DNA from: Brevibacillus fortis
Lineage (GTDB): Bacteria; Bacillota; Bacilli; Brevibacillales; Brevibacillaceae
Assembly: GCF_003013395.1 (NCBI RefSeq)
Contig: NZ_PXZM01000018.1
Coordinates: forward strand, 62,001-126,000
Length of the DNA: 64,000 nt
Reading direction: 5' to 3'
Below are positions 1-8,937 of the stretch, in pieces (positions within the stretch are counted from its first letter, which is position 1; every line of letters begins with the position of its first letter). The position numbers and the translations under genes are program-made. Below the pieces are notes generated by a model. It did not search any database and was not told where the DNA came from. It saw nothing but the letters and a program-made list of their open reading frames with translations.

Positions 1-1827
1 AATCGCTTCTTCCTCCAGGCGCAAATCCGCATCCAGTCCGGACCGTTTTAGTAGCTTTTGCAAATAAGCGGGTAGATGTTCGCCTTGCGTATCACGGAAA
101 AATACGAGGGAGGGTGTTACTCCGTCATAGTTGGTGTGGGTAGCAAATTCGGCAATATCAAATCCCAAACTTTCGTGGGCGGCTTTGAAAAAAGGAAATG
201 GTGCAGGTGAACACAACAAAAATTCTCCGGTGAACATCAAACCGTGCAGCATATGGCCAATGGCTGTATGTTGGGAAACATCCTCGTAATCGTCTTGATG
301 AATCGTGTGAATAAACCAGCCTGCCCGTGTGTCTTCCGGCACGCTGAAGCGTTCTAGCGCTTGTTTGGATAGAGCGGTGAAATAGGAACGAGAGCCGGAG
401 TGTTCCATCAGGTAAGGAAGGGTTTTTTCGTTGATAGGAACAACTGCGGCAAGTGCCGAGATCGCTCCATTTTCCTTGCGCAGAACGCGAAGCACGTCAT
501 ATCCCAGCGAGAATAAGCGGTCAAGATCAAGCCAATTCAACGGGTACAACGTTTGCTCCGCTGTCAGGTGAAAATCAAAATGGCGGTTTGTATGCGGATC
601 GAACAGCTTGATCGTTTTAGGGGAGGGACAGCGCCGCTGATTGCGGATATACTCCAGTAGTTCTTCCCGATGACCAGTGTGGATCGATTCGAATGGTTTG
701 GGTAATGGATCGAACCAATTTAAAAAGGCGCGGATGAGTGCGTCACCTAAAAAGAAGGTAAGCTCCAAAGCCTCTGGTGTGCGGACCGAATGAGCTGACT
801 TGGTGAACTTCTCATAATAATAGTGAACGGCCCGCTTCTGCAAATCTGCAAAATGAAGCGGTGTCCGTGACCTCATATCCTGGGCGATGGATTCTCTCAT
901 CAAGGAATGAATCGTCCAGCTACTGTCCACTTTCCGTACAAACGAAAATCGGATCAATTGGAAAAACTCGGACGCCGTGATTTCCCTTTTCAATAAAAAC
1001 GACACATTATCCTGATTGAAGTGCCGCAATACGGCGGCTGCTTCCACGAGAGGACGCAAATGCTCCCCGGGAACTTCGCGCAGCCATTGGCTTACGACGA
1101 AGGGTAGAGTATCCATCTCCTCGTAAAAAGTACCGTTTCCTTCCTGATCTTTAGGCTGCAAGGTAAAGGACAGCAATGAAAGGGTAAGGGGATGCCCTTT
1201 GGAACGCCGCCACATTTCTTGGATGATACTTGGTTCAAAAATATGACAGTAATGGGCATACCGCTCGACAGCATCGTAAGGAAGATGGGGTATGGGGACC
1301 CTGCTGATGAAGTGCCTCCAACCGGGCGATAGAAGCCAAGCTTCAGACAGCGGATGCCGCCCTGCGATCACGATCAGAATATTGGCGCTTAATCGTTTGA
1401 AAAAATATTCGCGCAGCCAATGGTCCAAGCCGTCCAAGTTCTCGTAAATGTCGAGAAAGAGGACAAGTCTCTGATCAGCTGCTTTTTCATTCAGCTTCGA
1501 AACGCATTCCTCCAACAATTGGGAAGGATGCTGCTCATCTCCCTTGTGATAAACGTGCAATGCCTGCAAAATATGCAGGCAAAAATCAGAAGGCGTGTGC
1601 CAAAATTGCTCACTGTCCAAAGAGAGAGTAGCTGCTTGACGCAGATGAGCTTGCCGCCTGAGCTCGTCGAGCAAATAGCTTTTTCCTACACCTGCGGTCC
1701 CGAAGAGATTCATGATTTTTTTGGAGCGCCGCTCATCCGCAAGCAACTTCAAAAAATGAAGGATTTCCTCGGTTCGTCCTACCAACAGACGACTTTCCAG
1801 CTCTTCAAGGCTATCCTGATAATTCAT
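1..1827 (-). CDS. P-loop ATPase of the MalT/LuxR regulator type, C-terminus cut off by the window
   Basis: An open minus-strand frame of 609 codons runs from an ATG at 1827 off the left edge with no stop. The start is preceded by GGAG about 11 nt upstream. Near residue 43 there is a Walker A motif (GTAGVGKS), and around residue 121 a Walker B-like strand (LVLFLDIYENLD). The rest is helical, as in the winged-helix and sensor parts of STAND ATPases. This architecture is typical of large signal-responsive transcription regulators, where a LuxR-type HTH usually sits at the C-terminus, but that part lies outside the window and cannot be checked. It is divergent from the VOC gene at 2015. The ligand and targets are unknown. 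I am confident of the coding frame and the ATPase core, less so of the regulator role. Confidence 0.7.
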   Translation of the reverse strand, partial: MNYQDSLEELESRLLVGRTEEILHFLKLLADERRSKKIMNLFGTAGVGKSYLLDELRRQAHLRQAATLSLDSEQFWHTPSDFCLHILQALHVYHKGDEQHPSQLLEECVSKLNEKAADQRLVLFLDIYENLDGLDHWLREYFFKRLSANILIVIAGRHPLSEAWLLSPGWRHFISRVPIPHLPYDAVERYAHYCHIFEPSIIQEMWRRSKGHPLTLSLLSFTLQPKDQEGNGTFYEEMDTLPFVVSQWLREVPGEHLRPLVEAAAVLRHFNQDNVSFLLKREITASEFFQLIRFSFVRKVDSSWTIHSLMRESIAQDMRSRTPLHFADLQKRAVHYYYEKFTKSAHSVRTPEALELTFFLGDALIRAFLNWFDPLPKPFESIHTGHREELLEYIRNQRRCPSPKTIKLFDPHTNRHFDFHLTAEQTLYPLNWLDLDRLFSLGYDVLRVLRKENGAISALAAVVPINEKTLPYLMEHSGSRSYFTALSKQALERFSVPEDTRAGWFIHTIHQDDYEDVSQHTAIGHMLHGLMFTGEFLLCSPAPFPFFKAAHESLGFDIAEFATHTNYDGVTPSLVFFRDTQGEHLPAYLQKLLKRSGLDADLRLEEEAI

Positions 1828-1918
1828 AGCATCACCCGCTCCATCACAAGGTTTTCCTATTTCTTCCTACGATTTTACTACGCTTCTTTTATGCTGGGTA
1901 CTCATATTTATCGCAAGG

Positions 1919-1934
1919 GTATCCTTTTGGATAC
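1919..1934. promoter_or_regulatory. Inverted repeat in divergent intergenic region (possible operator)
   Basis: GTATCC-TTTT-GGATAC forms a 6-bp inverted repeat. A second short one (CGAGA/TCTCG) follows about 15 nt later. The repeats lie between the divergent ATPase regulator and the VOC gene, so an operator role is possible but unproven. Confidence 0.25.
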
Positions 1935-2014
1935 ATCCTTTCGAGTAATATCGAGACCAGTATTCTCGGTGTTAGGATGAAACAGGCGAGTCAATACGAA
2001 AGGATGGAGGGAAC

Positions 2015-2440
2015 ATGTCAAAGCTAAGCCGCTTGGGTCACATTTCCTTATATGCACATGATGTTCGCAGATTGGCCTCATTTTATGAAACCGCACTTGA
2101 ACTGGCAGTGGTGAACCCTGGCGACGAAACGGCATGCTTGGCGATTGATCCGCAATCGGGCAGGCACGATTTGCTCATCCTGAACAATCCACATCATGTG
2201 CATCTGGCATTTTGGGTAGATACGCTGGATGACTTCAAGGAAGTGTGGGCGAGGCTTACGAAACACGGTATTTTGGCACATGGTCCGTATGTGGAGAGCG
2301 AAAATGCACGTTTTTCTTTTCTTGATCCAGAAGGCAATCATGTGGAAATCATATGGGCACATCAACGACAGACACCACATCCCCAACGAAGAAAAATCAG
2401 CTTTCGGGAGTTAGAGGAATTCGGCGTTTGCGAAGAATGA
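2015..2440 (+). CDS. VOC-fold (glyoxalase/dioxygenase superfamily) protein
   Basis: This 141-residue protein has the paired beta-alpha-beta-beta-beta layout of the vicinal oxygen chelate superfamily. Candidate metal ligands sit where the family has them: His in LGHISL near residue 8, His in HVHLAFWV near residue 68, and Glu in GNHVEIIW near residue 113. The phrase FLDPEGNHVEI is a strong family signature. The start has GGAGGG about 5 nt upstream. VOC proteins include glyoxalase I, fosfomycin- and bleomycin-resistance proteins and ring-cleaving dioxygenases. Nothing in this sequence or its neighbours picks one of these, so no substrate is assigned. Confidence 0.85.
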   Translation: MSKLSRLGHISLYAHDVRRLASFYETALELAVVNPGDETACLAIDPQSGRHDLLILNNPHHVHLAFWVDTLDDFKEVWARLTKHGILAHGPYVESENARFSFLDPEGNHVEIIWAHQRQTPHPQRRKISFRELEEFGVCEE

Positions 2441-2509
2441 TCGTCCGTGCAATGGAGACTGGCTCGCACAAACTATTTCATTCATTGTGATAAAGGAGAG
2501 GAAAAAAGA

Positions 2510-5173
2510 ATGTCATCTTCTACAAGCACTTTCACTTCAGGGGGAAATACGCTCGGGATCACGACCATGGCCGTAAATCCGGCATCCTTCCAAGCAGCAC
2601 CCCAAATGGTTCAAGATCGAATGACGTATCACAAAGCGGTGCTAGAGTCCTTCGGGGTTACGTCTCTGTCCAGTCTGGGGTCGCTCAAGATCAGGGGGAC
2701 AATAGTACCTCAGTCGGGATTGACGAAACCAAGCCCCACTCTCGTCAGTGGGAATACCATGATTCAGTCTGCGTATCGAATCGACGCTGCCAAATCTACA
2801 CCAACGTTGCAAATGTTGAGCGGAAAAGCGGAACTGTTGCAAACCATCCCGTTTCCGAAAAAAATGACGGCTACATTAGCTGCTCCGTCTCCGGCTTCGG
2901 CCTTGAATATATCGGTGGACACCGCCTATTGGGCCGCATCGGAAATTTATATCGAGGATGGAACCAATGTTATTTTGAAATATCCGCAACGCTACTTGAT
3001 CATCATCGCCGAAAAGTTGACAGTCGGACAGAATGTTACGTTTACATGGGAGCGTCCTTATCGCTATGTTCCAGCCAAACGCCAAAAACCAATAACACCG
3101 TCAGATGCACCGATGTCTTCGACACTTGCAGGCATTCCGGGGACATCTGGAACACATGGATTGCCCGGAGACCGTGGATTCGACGGCGCTGCTGCTCCTG
3201 AACTCGAATTGTGGGTCCTCAATATGGCAGGACGTCCTCATTTTGACTTGAAAGGGCAAGATGGCACACAAGGTGGGCCTGGGCAAGACGGAGAAGATGG
3301 TGGTAGAGGAGGAAAAGGCAAGCCAGCTGAATTGGATTGGGCAGGATTTTGCAAAGCCGGAGCAGGAGCCGGTGGAAACGGCGGGCGCGGCGGTGCTGCG
3401 GGATACGGAGGTCCGGGAGGCAATGGCGGCGCTGGCGGGCGATTGACCTTGTACGCGCCACAAACCATCATCCAAAATTATTCGCAAGGCTTTGCGATTA
3501 CGATTGAGGGGGGCAGCCCGGGGGCAGGCGGAATCCCTGGCAATCCAGGAGCAGGCGGACCGGGTGGCGCTGTGGGTGACACCAAGAATGGAAAATTCGG
3601 TACGGCATGTGGTCCCGGGCCGAGAACGGCAGGTCAACCAGGAGCGCAGGGTTCATACGCCGATGCCGGTCGTACCGGATATGCGGGAGGCAGATTATCT
3701 GATCCTGTCAGCTTTCGAGCCATTGACGCAGATGAATTCAGACGCAAGCTCTTGGAGCCGTCGATCAGCCATGTATCCCCGCTCTATGCATTCGCAGGTG
3801 ATACAGTGACGCTGGAAGGAAGTCGTTATACCAAAACCGATGTCGTACTGATCGATGGTACGGAAACCAAAACCCAGGTCGTAAGTGATACCAGGCTCCA
3901 TTTTGTCTTGCCTTTTGTGACAGGAGGCTCCCATACCCTTCAGGTTCGACAATCAGATATGACTCTCTCCAGCAAGGCATCCGTCTACGTGAAGCCACAA
4001 GTCATTTCCGCCCAGCAGGAAAATCAAGTGAAAACACGGGTGAGACCTGGACAAAAAATGATCGTGAACGGAAGCGGTTTTTCCGAAGGGACACTCGTCT
4101 TGGTAAACAACCAAGAAATGCCCGATGTACAGATGTTAAGTTCGACGCAAATGGAATTTACCTTGATTCGACCAGCGGATGTTGAGAGCAATCCAGCGGG
4201 TGAGCAGGTGACCCTGAAAGTGCGGCTTTCCGATGGGACACCTTCCAATGAAATTCCACTGACCCTAGAAACCTTCCATATGCTCGTGATGGGCGATTCC
4301 GTGAGCTGGGGGCAAGGCTTGCAAGAGCATGAGAAGTTTTATTCCATCGTGGGTGCTGCCGTTCAAGCGAGAGAAGGAAATATCAAGCAATATACACAAG
4401 TACTCGCTCATTCCGGCGCCATTATTGGAGTTGGTAAAGATGAAGTTCATGCACCTGTTGACGGCGAGGTTCCTACCTCTTATCCGACGATCCTGCAGCA
4501 ATGCGCTGATTTCTCCGGTGAGCCTGACATGGTTGACTTGATCCTTTTAGACGGGGGCATGAACGATGTCGATGTTCGGACAGTTCTGAATCCTTTCCAT
4601 CCAGCAGATTTAACACAGTTGTTCGAAGACCATTTGTATAAGGGAATGAAAAGATTGCTGGAGGACGTTACGAATAAATTCACGAACGCCAAAATTATCG
4701 TCACCGGGTACTATGCACCTGTTTCGGAAAAAAGCGATATGACAGCGGTGGAAGCACTGCTGATCGGCGTAGGGGCCATTGTCGGAGGAGTCGGTGGTGG
4801 TGCAGCCGGAGGAATTCTCGGTGCGGCTGAGTTGGAAAAGGTATACAAGCGCAGCGCCCAGCTTGAAGCAGAATCGAAGGTCTTCCTGCGTAAAGCCATC
4901 GATGAGAGAAATGCACAGCTTGGTAAACAGCGTATCTTTTTCGCTGATCCGAATTTTGGTCCCGAGCACGCGGCTCTGACGGATGACCCCTATGTATTTG
5001 GCATCAATTTGGACCTGACTCCTCAAGACCTGATCGCAGCCGAGCGCCTCGTCTCCTGCACAGAAGCAGGGTGCACGGGCTTGGATTTCGAGATTTGCAA
5101 GCGCGCCTCTATTGGTCATCCCAATCAAAAGGGTGCACAGGCGTACGCGAACGCAATTTTGCCTTTACTGTAA
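2510..5173 (+). CDS. Collagen-like/TIG-repeat protein with C-terminal SGNH (GDSL) hydrolase domain
   Basis: The start is taken at 2510, where AAAGGAGAGG lies upstream; an in-frame ATG 63 nt earlier has no good site. The product has 887 residues. Residues about 205-400 are glycine-rich with collagen-like Gly-X-Y stretches (GLPGDRGFDG, GQDGEDGGRGG). Two Ig-like TIG/IPT modules follow at about 415-500 and 505-590. The C-terminal third is an SGNH hydrolase: nucleophile block GDSVSWG near 593, GGMNDVD near 683, and the catalytic His in GHPNQKG near 870. These enzymes are esterases, lipases or deacetylases. No Sec signal peptide, lipobox or cell-wall anchor is visible, so the location is unclear; a spore or exosporium coat role is conceivable given the germination genes next door, but this is inference. 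The fusion order is unusual. Confidence 0.85.
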   Translation: MSSSTSTFTSGGNTLGITTMAVNPASFQAAPQMVQDRMTYHKAVLESFGVTSLSSLGSLKIRGTIVPQSGLTKPSPTLVSGNTMIQSAYRIDAAKSTPTLQMLSGKAELLQTIPFPKKMTATLAAPSPASALNISVDTAYWAASEIYIEDGTNVILKYPQRYLIIIAEKLTVGQNVTFTWERPYRYVPAKRQKPITPSDAPMSSTLAGIPGTSGTHGLPGDRGFDGAAAPELELWVLNMAGRPHFDLKGQDGTQGGPGQDGEDGGRGGKGKPAELDWAGFCKAGAGAGGNGGRGGAAGYGGPGGNGGAGGRLTLYAPQTIIQNYSQGFAITIEGGSPGAGGIPGNPGAGGPGGAVGDTKNGKFGTACGPGPRTAGQPGAQGSYADAGRTGYAGGRLSDPVSFRAIDADEFRRKLLEPSISHVSPLYAFAGDTVTLEGSRYTKTDVVLIDGTETKTQVVSDTRLHFVLPFVTGGSHTLQVRQSDMTLSSKASVYVKPQVISAQQENQVKTRVRPGQKMIVNGSGFSEGTLVLVNNQEMPDVQMLSSTQMEFTLIRPADVESNPAGEQVTLKVRLSDGTPSNEIPLTLETFHMLVMGDSVSWGQGLQEHEKFYSIVGAAVQAREGNIKQYTQVLAHSGAIIGVGKDEVHAPVDGEVPTSYPTILQQCADFSGEPDMVDLILLDGGMNDVDVRTVLNPFHPADLTQLFEDHLYKGMKRLLEDVTNKFTNAKIIVTGYYAPVSEKSDMTAVEALLIGVGAIVGGVGGGAAGGILGAAELEKVYKRSAQLEAESKVFLRKAIDERNAQLGKQRIFFADPNFGPEHAALTDDPYVFGINLDLTPQDLIAAERLVSCTEAGCTGLDFEICKRASIGHPNQKGAQAYANAILPLL

Positions 5174-5264
5174 GCAAGCAAAATTATTGTTGCAGTGATA
5201 CTGAAATGCTGTTGGAGGAACTGATGTTCCCTGACAGCTTTTTCATTTGTATGGCGGGGTGTAC

Positions 5265-6356
5265 TCATTTGACACCCCCAGATCCGATAAGATCGATGTT
5301 CACCTTGATATTCCAATCGAGCCTGGGATAAATGTCTTTCCATTTTTCCCAATCTTTATCCCCATGGTAATGAGTGGCCCGATAGCGTAATCCGAAACCG
5401 ATAGGATCGACTTTAAGAGACTGGAGTTTTCGAAGCACGTGAAGATAGCGTTTCGCTGTTTCTGTTTCCGCTTCCTCCTTATAACGGTTCCATTGTGAAT
5501 GATAGAAAGACTGCTTCGACTCCTCTGATATTCCTCTTATTCGAACATTCATCGTAAGTTTAGGCGCAGAATCATTTCGTTCATCGAAGTCGTACGAATA
5601 TCCAAAAGAAGACACATTCAAAGCAAATTGGGCCTTATCCGTCTTGGTTTCGATATCAAAGTTCCGGATTTTCTTGGATAATTCATTAAATATCCGCGTT
5701 TCTTCCGGATTTAATATCGCTTTGATTTTCTCCTTGTCAAAGATGGCCACTTGATCAATCAAGTACGTATCTTTCAGCGGACGAATAATCGGCAAATATG
5801 GATCCAATCCTTTTTCACTTAACCGCCGGTGAAAATCAAACAAAAATTCGGTTACGATATAAGACGATTCGGTTCCCTCCTGGTCGAAGCTCATGATCAG
5901 ACTGTCTGCAGGTAGCCGCTCGGACTTGGGTCTCACATTCAACACCTGCTCCGCCGACGGGTAGCCTAGCGCCATGAATGCAATCCCTTGGATCTCTGGT
6001 CTCCGTAGAAACCAATCGATCGTGACCTTATCCAGTCGTTCCTCGCCCAGTTTTTTTCCGAATACAATCATTTTGGTCTGCGAAAAATCGAGCTCTTTAT
6101 CCACCTTAGATTTTAAGTGCCGAACCGCTTCTGTCATGGTGGACGCATCGTCGCTGATAAGATGAAACGTATTTGATTGGCCTGGTTGTATTTGCGAAGT
6201 CGGAATGGCGAGCTTCAACGATACGTGATAAGGCTTTTCTTTTATTTCCGACTTATCGACGCCGATCGCCATGACTAAATAACGTTTATCAATGTCTTTG
6301 AATCCGCAGCCCGTAAGCAAATACAATACCGACAGCCAAACCAAGACGTGTTTCAC
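5265..6356 (-). CDS. gerAC: Ger(x)C family germination lipoprotein (GerAC)
   Basis: This 363-residue protein is the C component of a nutrient germinant receptor in the inner spore membrane. I choose the GTG at 6356 because GGAGG lies 8 nt upstream and the protein then begins as a clean lipoprotein signal, MKHVLVWLSVLYLLTGC, with Cys16 as the lipidated residue. An ATG five codons upstream lacks this spacing. The body has the family pattern, starting GFKDIDKRYLVMAIGVDKS. The start overlaps the stop of the upstream B gene as GTGA, which implies translational coupling. Its last codons lie inside a GGGGTGT/ACACCCC inverted repeat. Expected control is by forespore sigma-G, although no clear sigma-G promoter was recognised. 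The germinant is unknown. Confidence 0.92.
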   Translation of the reverse strand: MKHVLVWLSVLYLLTGCGFKDIDKRYLVMAIGVDKSEIKEKPYHVSLKLAIPTSQIQPGQSNTFHLISDDASTMTEAVRHLKSKVDKELDFSQTKMIVFGKKLGEERLDKVTIDWFLRRPEIQGIAFMALGYPSAEQVLNVRPKSERLPADSLIMSFDQEGTESSYIVTEFLFDFHRRLSEKGLDPYLPIIRPLKDTYLIDQVAIFDKEKIKAILNPEETRIFNELSKKIRNFDIETKTDKAQFALNVSSFGYSYDFDERNDSAPKLTMNVRIRGISEESKQSFYHSQWNRYKEEAETETAKRYLHVLRKLQSLKVDPIGFGLRYRATHYHGDKDWEKWKDIYPRLDWNIKVNIDLIGSGGVK

Positions 6357-7459
6357 AAAGTCTTCCTCCACTTGCTAAGCATGAAAACCGAAAGGACGAT
6401 AACAATATCAATTGGTGAACGTATCATCATCCAATAAGAAGATACCGTGAATAGATCGTCTTCCCCCAACCAATTTCCAACAATCACTGTACCTATGCCA
6501 AATACTGCACAGCATATCGCGTTAGGAAGCACGGAGTTGACCGCTGATGTATTGGCGTGATGCCCCGGGAGACAACCGCTAATCATTTCAGATCCAACAT
6601 GCCAAGTGGTCATGGCGAATAAATAGGAGATACCTAAATAAATGAGCAAAAAGATATAAACGACACGTTCGATAAATGCATACTTCATCCGAACCGCATC
6701 CGCCGTAGCAACCCATGTGAAAATATAATCATTCACGCCGTCCGTACCCAAAATGCCAATAGGCACAAAAAATGCTGTCAGCAGTATGCAAAAGCCAAGA
6801 CAGGGTACCGCCCAGCGATGCTGAATCGTTTGTACACCGGTAAACGCGCGATTAAAGATGGCCAAGCTGATATATCCTGTTACCGCATAAGTCGAGACGG
6901 ATAAGCTTTTCCAGCTGGGAAGAATCCACGTGTAATCGATCATTGCTCTTACTTCATCGAAGTTCATATTTTGGTTCGTATACGCTTTGAAAATCGAAAA
7001 CAAGAGTAACGGCAAACTCAGAACCAGAATCAGTTCCGTGCTGTACAGAACCGTTTTGGTTGATTGCAAGGCACCGAAGCTCGCTACCATGACGAAAAGA
7101 ATCAACGGTATATAGATCGGTGTTTTGGGGATGAGATATCTGGATACGATGAAAGAATAATTGATTAAGACAAGCGCTCCCGAAATAAACGACACGCTGC
7201 CCAGAAGCAGTAACAACGGAATAGAAATGGTCTTGGGTAACGATTGCTTCAGGATTTCTGGCAACCCCTGACCGCGAAACTTCAACATAGAGCTGGTGAA
7301 GATGTACATGAAAATGCCCCCGATGATCGGACCGAGTATCATGGACAGAATCGCGCCGTCATAACGCTCGTCCATCAGAATACGCGGTACAAAAAGGATG
7401 GCATTGATCAGCATGGACAGTGTCACAAAATAAAAAAAATAACGGGACAACCCTTTCAC
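6353..7459 (-). CDS. gerAB: GerAB/YndE-type spore germination permease
   Basis: This 368-residue integral membrane protein has about ten hydrophobic segments. It is the B subunit of a GerA germinant receptor and belongs to the APC (amino acid permease-like) superfamily. The B subunit is regarded as the germinant-binding part of the receptor. The start is a GTG at 7459 that overlaps the stop of the upstream A gene as GTGA, and its own stop overlaps the C gene in the same way. The three genes therefore form one tightly coupled operon. The Shine-Dalgarno is weak (GAGCAGG), consistent with coupling. Confidence 0.92.
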   Translation of the reverse strand: MKGLSRYFFYFVTLSMLINAILFVPRILMDERYDGAILSMILGPIIGGIFMYIFTSSMLKFRGQGLPEILKQSLPKTISIPLLLLLGSVSFISGALVLINYSFIVSRYLIPKTPIYIPLILFVMVASFGALQSTKTVLYSTELILVLSLPLLLFSIFKAYTNQNMNFDEVRAMIDYTWILPSWKSLSVSTYAVTGYISLAIFNRAFTGVQTIQHRWAVPCLGFCILLTAFFVPIGILGTDGVNDYIFTWVATADAVRMKYAFIERVVYIFLLIYLGISYLFAMTTWHVGSEMISGCLPGHHANTSAVNSVLPNAICCAVFGIGTVIVGNWLGEDDLFTVSSYWMMIRSPIDIVIVLSVFMLSKWRKTL

Positions 7460-8778
7460 CTGCTCTTTTTGGCTTCTCCTATGAAAAGCTTCAAATAGGG
7501 TCGACCGAAGCTTCGCAAACTAACTGCATAAATAAGGAAACAAAATAATCCTGTCAACACCCCAGTCAATCCAAAAAAAATGGCCATCACGACAAGTGGA
7601 AATTTAATCACCCGCAAAGCAAAGTTCATGGTATTGATTGGAATCATGAAATTGGAAATCGCAACCACCGAGGCCACGATGATCATAATACTGCTTACCA
7701 ATCCCGCCATTTGTGCGGCTTGTCCCAAAATCAGACCTCCTACTGTGGTGGCCATAGAACCTATGTATTTTGGCAGACGAATGCTTGCTTCGGTGAGAGC
7801 CTCGATTAAAAAAAGCATGAAGAACACTTCATAAAAGGATGGATAAGGAACAGCCGCACGACTACCTGCGATCTCGATCGCCAATTGCGCACGAAATATT
7901 TCGGGATTATACGATACAGTCGCTACGTACAAAGCTGGAAGAGAGGTGGTGAGGAACGCTCCGATATATCTCAATATCATAAGTGGTCTGGCGAACCATG
8001 GGATATCATAAATGTCATCCATCGATGCCATGAAATCGTAAAAAACCGCAGGCACTATGATGGCAAAAGGGGTTCCGTTAAGAATCAGTACGACTTTTCC
8101 TTTGCTTAGATTAAATACAACTCTGTCTGGCCTCTCCGAGACCATGGCAGTCGGCAACAAATTAAATCTTTTCGTGATCAGCATTTGAACTTGATTCGAA
8201 GCCTGCACCACTTCCGCGTCAATTTGCATCAATTTGTTCTCCAGGCGCAAAAGAACGTCGTCATCCACCTTGGATTTATCATAGATCATTGCTAATTGGG
8301 TTTGGCTCACGGTACCGATTTTCATGTATGCGACCTGTAAATCCTGTAACGGGTAACGGGTTCGAATCATTTGAATGTTCGTTGCGATATCCTCGGAAAA
8401 GGCAATTTGAGGTCCCTGTAATACGTATTCGATTGTCGCTTCTTGCGGTTTGGAAGTGGGGGGATTTTTAACTTCGATTGCACAGGTTTCATGAGGGAGA
8501 AACAGCAAGGCATAACCTTGAATGAGCTTGTCTGCCAATCGATCGTTGTCTTGAATATGCACATACCCAGGCATTGTCTTCAATACCGCTTTAAACGCTG
8601 ATAAATTATGGCTTTCGATAAAGGAATGTACGATTGTGCGGTGAATCTTGGCAGAATCACACATCGTGGACAAATAGACCAAATGAGCCGTTTCTTCATT
8701 TAGGTTGAGCTTCCTGGTTACGAGATCTCCTGCATGAGCTAGCCCTTGAATATAGTTCTTCAGGTTGAAGTCTTGCAT
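7456..8778 (-). CDS. gerAA: GerAA/Ger(x)A family spore germination protein
   Basis: This is the A subunit of a GerA-type receptor: a cytosolic N-terminal region followed by several membrane segments from about residue 240 on (KVVLILNGTPFAIIVPAVF is a family hallmark). I place the start at 8778, where GGGAG lies 8 nt upstream, giving 440 residues. In-frame ATGs at 8823 and 8829 would add 15-17 residues but lack a site. The protein is at the short end of the family, since many A subunits are about 480-530 residues with a longer N-terminal domain. It is the first gene of the minus-strand operon and diverges from the formate dehydrogenase operon at 8938, so both promoters should lie in the gap. 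Confidence 0.92.
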   Translation of the reverse strand: MQDFNLKNYIQGLAHAGDLVTRKLNLNEETAHLVYLSTMCDSAKIHRTIVHSFIESHNLSAFKAVLKTMPGYVHIQDNDRLADKLIQGYALLFLPHETCAIEVKNPPTSKPQEATIEYVLQGPQIAFSEDIATNIQMIRTRYPLQDLQVAYMKIGTVSQTQLAMIYDKSKVDDDVLLRLENKLMQIDAEVVQASNQVQMLITKRFNLLPTAMVSERPDRVVFNLSKGKVVLILNGTPFAIIVPAVFYDFMASMDDIYDIPWFARPLMILRYIGAFLTTSLPALYVATVSYNPEIFRAQLAIEIAGSRAAVPYPSFYEVFFMLFLIEALTEASIRLPKYIGSMATTVGGLILGQAAQMAGLVSSIMIIVASVVAISNFMIPINTMNFALRVIKFPLVVMAIFFGLTGVLTGLFCFLIYAVSLRSFGRPYLKLFIGEAKKSR

Positions 8779-8937
8779 GAGATTCGCTCCCTTATCCATT
8801 ACATCCTGAATATAGGCTTCCATCCTCATAGAAAATTATGCATAGAGTGGAATACGGCCCCATTACTTGCTACACAAAAAATGTATATCCTTTCATATTT
8901 TCGGCAGAATAAGTTCGAATACAAGGAGGGAGAAAGA

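Noticed and set aside
1420-1980. Plus-strand open frame of 186 codons
   Set aside because: It lies antisense to the P-loop ATPase gene, has no ribosome site and reads as a low-complexity shadow of the real frame.
3101-3637. Minus-strand Pro/Arg/Ala-rich frames opposite the collagen-like region
   Set aside because: They are the complement of glycine-rich repeats, which keep other frames open by composition.
5256-5278. GGGGTGT/ACACCCC hairpin as terminator of gerAC or the collagen-like gene
   Set aside because: It overlaps the gerAC stop codon and has no T-tract on either strand, so I did not call it a terminator.
8746-8937. Long N-terminal extension of the first formate dehydrogenase
   Set aside because: The frame is open, but it runs over the divergent gerAA start and the AAGGAGGG site fixes the start at 8938.
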